From Acidobacteriota bacterium (GTDB lineage Bacteria; Acidobacteriota; Blastocatellia; Pyrinomonadales; Pyrinomonadaceae): DNA of 14,773 nucleotides. Where the stretch lies: positions 1 to 14,773 of the forward strand of contig JAHEEZ010000072.1 of the NCBI GenBank assembly GCA_024640445.1. Reading direction: 5' to 3'. The notes below the pieces were generated by a model that saw only the letters and a list, made by a program, of their open reading frames with translations, was not told the DNA's origin and made no database searches. Both the position numbers and the translations under genes were made by a program. How positions within the stretch are numbered: position 1 is the stretch's first letter; each line of letters starts with the position of its first letter. Shown here in pieces: positions 7,627-12,981 of the stretch.

Positions 7627-9093
7627 GTGAACTTGGAAACAGAATCCGCAAGATCATCCGGTCGCGAAACCGGTAATGGCGATATGCCGTTTGACCAGTT
7701 TCGGCGCTTCGGCGGCGAGGTCGTGGAGAGGCTCGCGAGGTACTTTGAGGAGATGGAGACCCTTCCAGTACTCTCGCAGATCGAGCCTGGCTCCCTCAAG
7801 GAAGCACTTCCGATATCCCCGCCTGAAACCGGCGAGGATTTTTCAGACGTACTGCGCGACGTCGAGGACCTGATCTTCCCGGCGGTCACTCATTGGAACC
7901 ATCCCAATTTTCACGGTCTTTTCTCGACGTCATCGAGTTCCGTCGGTGTTTTCGCGGATATGTTCGCGTCCGCCTTCGATATGAAGGCGATGCTCTGGCG
8001 CACCGCGCCCGCGTCGACCGAACTCGACGAGGTGGTCCTGGAATGGCTCAGCCAGATGTCGGGCCTGCCGGAGGGTCTGAAAGGCATAATTTACGACACC
8101 GCCTCCGTTTCCACGCTTCACGCGATCGCCATGGCGCGGGAACAGCTCGGCTTGGACATTCGCGAAAAAGGGATGAGCGGCCGCCCGGACCTGCCTCTGC
8201 TGCGGGTCTACTGTTCCGAACACACGCATTCTTCGATAGAAAAGGCGTTGATCACGCTCGGTCTCGGACAAAGGTCGCTTGTGAAGATCCCTGCTGATGA
8301 GAAGTTCAAGGTCCGGACAGATCTGCTGGCTGAAGCGATCGAAAGGGACATTGCCGAGGGATATCTGCCGTGTTGTGTCATCGCGACAGTCGGGACGACG
8401 TCAACGACCAGTGTCGACGATGTCAAAACTATCGGCAGGATCTGTAGTGAGAGGGGCATCTTCTTTCATGTCGATATGGCATATGCCGGTTCTGCGATGA
8501 TCGTGCCGGAGCTTCGGCACCACATTGAAGGAATAGAAACAGCGGATTCGATCGTCACAAATCCTCACAAATGGCTGTTCACGCCTTTCGATCTTTCCGT
8601 ACTTTATGTGAAGGACATAGAGTTGTTGAAGAAGACGTTTTCGCTCGTGCCCGAGTACCTGACGGTCGGGGGCAATGTCGAAAACCAGATGGACTATGGA
8701 ATACAGCTTGGGCGAAGGTTTCGTTCAATGAAGCTCTGGTTCGTGATGCGGTACTTCGGGCGGCAAGGAATGGTTTCGAGGATCCGCGAGCATTGCAGGC
8801 TTGCTCAACTGTTCGTTTCGAAGGTTGAGGAATCCGCCGGATTTGAGTTGATGGCAGATGTTCCGTTCGCTCTCGTTTGTTTCCGCGCGTGTCCCGAAGG
8901 GATCGAAGATCTCGATGAGTTGAACGAAAGGCTGATGAACGCGGTCAACGAAACTGGAGAAGCGTACATTTCCCACACGAAACTCAACGGCGAATTCGTC
9001 CTGCGGCTTTCAGTCGGCTCGATCCGCGTCGAGGATCGGCACATCGAGAAGGTCTGGGCGCTGTTGAACGAGACCCTCAATCAGATCAGCTAG
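7627..9093 (+). CDS. Group II PLP-dependent amino-acid decarboxylase (aromatic-L-amino-acid decarboxylase-like)
   Basis: The 488-residue protein aligns along its length with the AADC family. HWNHPNFHGLFS (89-100) is the substrate region and SEHTHSSIEKA (197-207) carries the histidine that stacks on PLP (His201). HVDMAYAGSA (281-290) holds the aspartate that contacts the PLP nitrogen (Asp283). NPHKW (312-316) holds the Schiff-base lysine (Lys315), and LGRRFRSMKLWFVMR lies at 361-375. Tyr344 falls exactly where catalytic Tyr332 of human AADC lies relative to the lysine, which argues for decarboxylation rather than aldehyde synthesis. The PLP-phosphate loop reads TASVST where animal and plant enzymes have a TASEAT-like sequence. 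The substrate is probably an aromatic amino acid but is not proven. GTG 7627 is only 3 bases from GGAGG; TTG 7633, 9 bases away, may be the true start. It diverges from the AGCS symporter. Confidence 0.9.
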   Translation: MNLETESARSSGRETGNGDMPFDQFRRFGGEVVERLARYFEEMETLPVLSQIEPGSLKEALPISPPETGEDFSDVLRDVEDLIFPAVTHWNHPNFHGLFSTSSSSVGVFADMFASAFDMKAMLWRTAPASTELDEVVLEWLSQMSGLPEGLKGIIYDTASVSTLHAIAMAREQLGLDIREKGMSGRPDLPLLRVYCSEHTHSSIEKALITLGLGQRSLVKIPADEKFKVRTDLLAEAIERDIAEGYLPCCVIATVGTTSTTSVDDVKTIGRICSERGIFFHVDMAYAGSAMIVPELRHHIEGIETADSIVTNPHKWLFTPFDLSVLYVKDIELLKKTFSLVPEYLTVGGNVENQMDYGIQLGRRFRSMKLWFVMRYFGRQGMVSRIREHCRLAQLFVSKVEESAGFELMADVPFALVCFRACPEGIEDLDELNERLMNAVNETGEAYISHTKLNGEFVLRLSVGSIRVEDRHIEKVWALLNETLNQIS

Positions 9094-9150
9094 TTCTAGT
9101 CGTTGCCTGCCTTCTCAATTGCGCGCGCGCCTGTTGCCCTTTCTCGCCAA

Positions 9151-9189
9151 TCTCTTATTTGCGCCTTTGCGTCTTTGCGGGAACCTCTT
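9151..9189 (+). repeat. Left arm of the inverted repeat flanking the GxxExxY gene
   Basis: Bases 9163-9189 (key core TTTGCGTCTTTGCGGGAA) are a perfect 27-base reverse complement of 9705-9731. Weaker similarity continues outward to about 9151. The GCCTTTGCGTCTTTGCG core resembles dispersed repeats that I recall as common near GxxExxY genes in many bacteria. Confidence 0.85.
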
Positions 9190-9203
9190 TCCCACGTTTA
9201 CCT

Positions 9204-9581
9204 TCAAAGGCCATTTACTACCCTGCGCAATCCATCCTTGATCAGGTTCTCATTAAAGTTGATAAGAAGACCTAACTTCTTGTCAGCGAGCCGCAGGTAA
9301 GTTCGAAGCTGTTTAAGATGAACAGGGGCGATGCCCTCAACAGACTTTATTTCCACAATGACCCTTCGGTTGACGATCAAGTCAGCCCTGAAGCCAACCT
9401 CAATCTTATCGTCGTCAATATAGACGGGTATTGCCTTCTGAACTTCGACATAGAATCCTTTTTCTCTAAGCTGGTGGTCAAGCATTTTTTCGTAGACCGA
9501 TTCCAGCAGACCGGGACCCATTGTGTCGTGAATTTCGAATGCTGTATTCACGATTACTTTCGCGATTTGATTTTCATGCAC
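9204..9581 (-). CDS. GxxExxY family protein (PD-(D/E)XK-like fold)
   Basis: The 125-residue protein has the family's defining motif in GPGLLESVYE (Gly24, Glu27, Tyr30). Downstream lies a nuclease-like core: Asp67 in FRADLIV, then Glu77 and Lys79 in VIVEIKS, followed by HLKQLRTYL (89-97). This matches a PD-(D/E)XK arrangement, but no biochemical activity is established for the family and I assign none. The length is typical. The start is GTG 9581, with GGAG 9 bases upstream and an in-frame stop shortly before it; the ATG overlapping by one base is out of frame. The gene lies between the convergent ends of the decarboxylase and a lipoprotein gene. It sits within a perfect 27-base inverted repeat, so gene and repeats probably arrived as one unit. 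Confidence 0.92.
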   Translation of the reverse strand: MHENQIAKVIVNTAFEIHDTMGPGLLESVYEKMLDHQLREKGFYVEVQKAIPVYIDDDKIEVGFRADLIVNRRVIVEIKSVEGIAPVHLKQLRTYLRLADKKLGLLINFNENLIKDGLRRVVNGL

Positions 9582-9704
9582 TGTGAGAGCTCCTCAATAC
9601 TGAGTGGGATTTGAGGACCTTTGTAGTTAGCCGATTCTATAAGAATTGATATTTCAGGAAAAGGAGCGCGTTGCTTCAACGCAGATTCCCGCGAATAGGA
9701 AAAG

Positions 9705-9745
9705 AAGAGGTTCCCGCAAAGACGCAAAGGCAGGCGCAAAGAAGA
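9705..9745 (-). repeat. Right arm of the inverted repeat flanking the GxxExxY gene
   Basis: Bases 9705-9731 are the perfect reverse complement of 9163-9189. Outward similarity continues to about 9745 if a 4-base AGGC duplication in this arm is allowed. Just inside, at 9679-9694, lies another degenerate repeat (ACGCAGATTCCCGCGA) of the type often dispersed in bacterial genomes. Bases 9746-9818 show no further feature. Confidence 0.85.
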
Positions 9746-9818
9746 GATTTCCATACAGATCAGGGCACAGCGGAAAGGCAAAAACACCCGCTAAATCGTC
9801 GGAAGTTTATCTTCAGGC

Positions 9819-10685
9819 TTACTGCTTTGCAGTTCCAGCGTATTCCATCGTCTCATTGCCGAACGAGCCGTAGACCTCCTGCTTAACGAGTCCGACCTTT
9901 GGGGAGTACCATCTGGAAAGCTTGATTGTCTGTTTCGGCGCCTTTGTTCCCTTGACCGTGATCATTATGTCGATCTCTGCATCGACCCTGGCTGCGTCAA
10001 ACTCTCCTCCCTTCACCTTTACCGTTTCATGTTCCGCTACAAGCTGATTCGTAATACTCACAGTCCCGTCGGCACTGGCGGTAACAGGCCCCGCCTTGAT
10101 GTTTGCTTTTATCTTGTAGTCGCTGTTCCACTCATCGCCTTTCTTCCAAGAAGCGGGAATAGTGGTTCCGGAGCTTTCGACCGTTTCCATTGTGAAATTC
10201 CCGGATTTCATATCGATCATGTTTTCGTACTGTGCCGTACGGATCCCTTCATCAGTGCATTTCCAGGGCGTCGTGACGGTCGTGCCGGAGGAAAGCGTGC
10301 GTGTTTCGGTAAACGAACCTCCTTCGGGTGCTCCTTGCGTCAATGTCATTTCCGCGTCTTGCTCACCGATCTTCGAACTGAGTACATATTTCTTCTTCAC
10401 ACCGGGTTCTATCGGATAGTACTGATTCACACAAGGGCCGCTGGCGGCATCCGGGCCAGATTCGCCGGTGGATCGGCTACCGGGCGCTGCAGGGGCTTTA
10501 TCTTCGGTTCCCGCGGCGGCGGTATTGCCGTCCGAATTCGTGCCCGAGCCGCCCATCAGCCCGCATCCGAGGGACGCGAAAGCGATGGTTCCTGCGAGCA
10601 GTACCAAAACGAACTCCTTGGCAATTATTGTCCTTGGATTTGTGTCGCCTTTCTGCCGGCGGGACATGACGTAAAATCTATTCAT
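9819..10685 (-). CDS. Probable lipoprotein of unknown function
   Basis: I do not recognise the family of this 288-residue protein. The N-terminus is unusually long and basic (1-24), followed by a hydrophobic stretch (25-40) ending FASLGC, which puts a candidate lipid-attached cysteine at 41. The -3 position is serine rather than the usual leucine, so the lipobox is imperfect. A linker rich in Gly, Ser, Ala and Thr follows (42-85), typical of the tether of surface lipoproteins. The rest (86-288) is a polar, beta-rich domain with repeated Thr/Ser strands, two cysteines (Cys84 and one in WKCTDEG) and a SRWYSPKVGLVKQEVYGSFG segment, as seen in beta-sandwich or lipocalin-like extracellular domains. 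ATG 10685 follows AGGAG at 8 bases. The gene is divergent from the SRPBCC gene. Confidence 0.75.
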   Translation of the reverse strand: MNRFYVMSRRQKGDTNPRTIIAKEFVLVLLAGTIAFASLGCGLMGGSGTNSDGNTAAAGTEDKAPAAPGSRSTGESGPDAASGPCVNQYYPIEPGVKKKYVLSSKIGEQDAEMTLTQGAPEGGSFTETRTLSSGTTVTTPWKCTDEGIRTAQYENMIDMKSGNFTMETVESSGTTIPASWKKGDEWNSDYKIKANIKAGPVTASADGTVSITNQLVAEHETVKVKGGEFDAARVDAEIDIMITVKGTKAPKQTIKLSRWYSPKVGLVKQEVYGSFGNETMEYAGTAKQ

Positions 10686-10747
10686 TGATCTGCTCCTGTT
10701 GCTGGGAAATTGAAGGCGGCCAGGGCCGCAATCCGAAACGCTCCGAA

Positions 10748-10774
10748 AGTATCACAGGCCGGCAGACGTCACAA
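10748..10774 (-). promoter_or_regulatory. Possible promoter for the lipoprotein gene
   Basis: On the minus strand, TTGTGA (10774-10769) is followed after 15 bases by an extended -10 TGTGATACT (GATACT at 10753-10748). This is a weak match, 63 bases or more ahead of the start codon. Confidence 0.3.
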
Positions 10775-10776
10775 AC

Positions 10777-10805
10777 TTGTTGCCGCGCCGTTCCGGCCAT
10801 ATTTA
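10777..10805 (+). promoter_or_regulatory. Possible promoter for the SRPBCC gene and downstream cluster
   Basis: TTGTTG (10777-10782) and TATTTA (10800-10805) are spaced by 17 bases and would start a transcript about 30 bases before the SRPBCC gene. The match is moderate. Confidence 0.35.
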
Positions 10806-10841
10806 CAAGAGGCCCCGGATGTCGCAGACTTATCGTAAGAT

Positions 10842-11297
10842 ATGAGATTCACGAAAGAAACCTTCATCGCGGCGCCGGCCAGGCGTGTTTTTGATTTTCA
10901 CGAATTGCCCGACGCCTTTGAGCGGCTTTTGCCTCCCTGGGAGAACGCAAGGATAGTCCAGAAGGCCGACATTTCTAAGCTCGGCTCAAGGGCGATCATC
11001 GAGCAAAAGGTCCTGGGCCTCATCCCGTCCCGATGGGTCGCGGAACACACTGCCTACGAACCTCCCGAGATGTTTGAGGACGTTCAGGTTTCCGGTCCTT
11101 TCGCGAGTTGGAGGCATCGTCATATTTTCAAGCCTGAGGGCGAGGGAGCGCTCCTGATCGATGACATCGAGTACGAACCTCCGATGTGGTTCCTGGGGTC
11201 TCTCGCTGACCCTTTGTTCATCAGGCCGAAGATCGAGAAGATGTTCGAATTCCGCCATTCTGTGACCAAGGACTGGTGCGAACGCGGCGAAGGCTGA
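10842..11297 (+). CDS. SRPBCC (START/Bet v1-like) superfamily protein
   Basis: The 151-residue protein shows the SRPBCC pattern. A first strand FTKETFIAAPARRVFDFH (3-20) carries the usual 'APxxxVFxxh' opening. Then comes LPPWENARI (30-38), strands near 49-70, the EDVQVSGPFASWRHRHIF segment (79-96) with its conserved tryptophan, LLIDDIEYEPP (104-114), and a long C-terminal helix (125-146). Members bind hydrophobic ligands in a deep pocket; some act as cyclases or dehydratases. No specific ligand can be named. The best relatives I recall are annotated as SRPBCC or polyketide-cyclase-like proteins of the type found beside epimerases and oxidoreductases. There is no good Shine-Dalgarno before ATG 10842. 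The gene is the first of three plus-strand genes with short spacings. Confidence 0.82.
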   Translation: MRFTKETFIAAPARRVFDFHELPDAFERLLPPWENARIVQKADISKLGSRAIIEQKVLGLIPSRWVAEHTAYEPPEMFEDVQVSGPFASWRHRHIFKPEGEGALLIDDIEYEPPMWFLGSLADPLFIRPKIEKMFEFRHSVTKDWCERGEG

Positions 11298-11358
11298 TGC
11301 GATCAATCGTAATTTTTTGGAATCGCGCCTCTTTCGTGTACCTTTGGAGGGATACTTA

Positions 11359-11649
11359 ATGCTTATCCATATAGTGGTTTGGAAATACCGTGAAGACGTT
11401 CCGTTGGATGTCCGGGAGGCACACGTCGCGAGTCTTAAGGCGCTGGACGGTCTTGTGCCCGGAATGCTCAGGTTCGAGGTCGGCTCGGATATCCTGCATC
11501 TTGAGAGATCTTATGACACGGGCCTAGCCTCCGCGTTTGCCGACAAGGACGCGCTTGAAGCGTACACGGTCCATGAGTCGCACCAGCGGGTAGCGGGAAT
11601 GGGGAAGACCATTTCCGCTCATGTCGCATCGGTAGATTTTCTTTATTGA
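11359..11649 (+). CDS. Dabb domain (stress-responsive alpha/beta barrel) protein
   Basis: The 96-residue protein opens MLIHIVVWKYRED, the standard Dabb start. It continues with a helix ending in a KALDGLVPGMLRFEVGSD segment and then ASAFADKDALEAYTVHESHQ (55-74 approx.), the characteristic family block with Y..H..H. It ends VASVDFLY. Dabb domains form ferredoxin-like dimeric barrels and occur in stress-induced proteins and a few cyclases; the function of the single-domain bacterial type is generally unknown. ATG 11359 is preceded by TTGGAGG at 8 to 9 bases, which favours it over the TTG at 11317 that would add 14 unlike residues. The gene lies 61 bases after the SRPBCC gene and 4 bases before the PHP gene, so translational coupling to the latter is likely. 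Confidence 0.88.
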   Translation: MLIHIVVWKYREDVPLDVREAHVASLKALDGLVPGMLRFEVGSDILHLERSYDTGLASAFADKDALEAYTVHESHQRVAGMGKTISAHVASVDFLY

Positions 11650-11653
11650 TCAA

Positions 11654-12874
11654 ATGAGCTTCTTGCTAGTAAAACGAATCGCTTTGGTGCTCCTGGTTCT
11701 GGGTGTACTCCTCCAGATCCCTTTTGCCGTCAACCGTTTCCGTACGGCCAGGCTCGCCTCAACCATCGAGCAAATGGCTTCGGCGAGGACCGCCGTGCCG
11801 GACAAGGGCTTTCGTGATTACAAAGGGGTCTTCCATGTACATTCGTTTCTCGGCGGCCATAGCACAGGAACATTCGACGAGCTGATCTCAGCGGCAGAAT
11901 CCAATGGCCTTGACTTCGTAGTGATGACCGAACACGTGTCGAGCCTTTTCGATTCGGCTTCCAGCACGTTGAACGGTAAGCATGGAAGGGCGCTCTGGAT
12001 CGGAGGGAACGAGATCTCTACGGCTGACGGAGACCGGTTCCTGGTTCTGGACGGTTTTGACGGGCTCGAAGCACTTGGCCGCAAGTCGACCAGGGACTTC
12101 CTTGCCGAGGTTCACGATCGGGGAAAGTTCGCCGTAATAGCATATCCCGAAATTTTCCGGTCGTGGGACGAAAAATCGGACGGATTCGAAGTGTTTAGCT
12201 TGAACACGAACGCAAAGAATATGAACCCGCTGCTCTTCTTCTTTGACGCCCTGTGGTCTTACGGCGCATATCCGGAACTAACGCTCGCAAAGTACGTGAA
12301 GAGGCCCACTGAAGATCTTGGGCGATACGACACATTGGCGCAAAAAGGAGAACCCGCTCTGTTCGGCGGAAACGACGCCCACTCCAACATAGGTTTCCAT
12401 ATCGGCGACGAAGCGAACAACCGTTGGATAGATCTGCAGTATGACCGGTATGGAATGGTCTTCCGAGTACTTCGAACACACGTACTCTTGCGCGACGGGA
12501 TCGAACTTGACCGGGAGAGTCTTATGCAGGCCCTCAAGAACGGAAACTCGTACATCTCTTTTGACGTCCTTGGTGACCCTTCCGGGTTTGCCTTTTACGC
12601 TATGACAAATGACGGGCCTGTGATGATGGGGGATACGGCAGGCCCGGTCGATGGGTCAACGCCGGAGAAGGTTCTGGTGGCTGAATCGCCTCTGAAAGCG
12701 CGTATCGTGATCCTGAAAGATGGTGTTCCCGTGTTTGAGGTAAAGAGCACGAACCGGGCAGAATATCGCCCGCGTGAAGACGGCGCATATCGAACCGAAA
12801 TTTACCTCGATTCGCTCGGGAGCCCTTTTGAAAGTGTTCCGTGGATAATGTCGAACCCGGTTTTCGTACGGTAA
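11654..12874 (+). CDS. Membrane-anchored PHP-domain protein (metal-dependent phosphoesterase superfamily)
   Basis: The 406-residue protein has one N-terminal hydrophobic segment (about 5-26), either a signal anchor or an uncleaved signal, placing the rest outside the cytoplasm. The PHP motifs follow: FHVHSFLGGHS (His61, His63, His69), DFVVMTEH (Glu93, His94), GGNEIST (Glu120) and GGNDAHSN (Asp241, His243). The usual third motif AHP reads AYPE (Tyr164), so one metal ligand seems changed. The C-terminal 110 residues (about 300-406) form a beta-rich, possibly sandwich-like domain with no motif I recognise. PHP enzymes hydrolyse phosphoesters with a two- or three-metal centre; the substrate is unknown here. 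The gene starts 4 bases after the Dabb stop codon, so it belongs to that operon. A weak AAGCGG/CCGCTT hairpin overlaps its end but has no T-run. Confidence 0.85.
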   Translation: MSFLLVKRIALVLLVLGVLLQIPFAVNRFRTARLASTIEQMASARTAVPDKGFRDYKGVFHVHSFLGGHSTGTFDELISAAESNGLDFVVMTEHVSSLFDSASSTLNGKHGRALWIGGNEISTADGDRFLVLDGFDGLEALGRKSTRDFLAEVHDRGKFAVIAYPEIFRSWDEKSDGFEVFSLNTNAKNMNPLLFFFDALWSYGAYPELTLAKYVKRPTEDLGRYDTLAQKGEPALFGGNDAHSNIGFHIGDEANNRWIDLQYDRYGMVFRVLRTHVLLRDGIELDRESLMQALKNGNSYISFDVLGDPSGFAFYAMTNDGPVMMGDTAGPVDGSTPEKVLVAESPLKARIVILKDGVPVFEVKSTNRAEYRPREDGAYRTEIYLDSLGSPFESVPWIMSNPVFVR

Positions 12875-12918
12875 GCGGGGCGTGAAGGCCGCTTTGCCAC
12901 CCAAGCCAACGAAACAAA

Positions 12919-12933
12919 ATGATGTCACATCAT
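12919..12933 (+). repeat. Short palindrome ahead of the M1-like gene
   Basis: ATGATG (12919-12924) and CATCAT (12928-12933) form a perfect inverted repeat around TCA. It lies 49 bases before the chosen start and could be an operator; no other support exists. Confidence 0.25.
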
Positions 12934-12981
12934 AGTGTGGCATTAAGCAAGGAAATCAAGCTGGGTCAATTAATTGAGACA

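Noticed and set aside
9118..9131. Alternating GC run (GCGCGCGCGC) after the decarboxylase
   Set aside because: It is short, has no partner repeat, and shows no sign of function beyond a local base bias.
12873..12894. AAGCGG/CCGCTT hairpin at the end of the PHP gene
   Set aside because: There is no T-run after it and the stem is only 6 bases, so I do not call it a terminator.
12919..12981. Longer start for the M1-like protein from ATG 12919 or 12922
   Set aside because: It would place about 20 polar residues ahead of a good signal peptide and has no Shine-Dalgarno.
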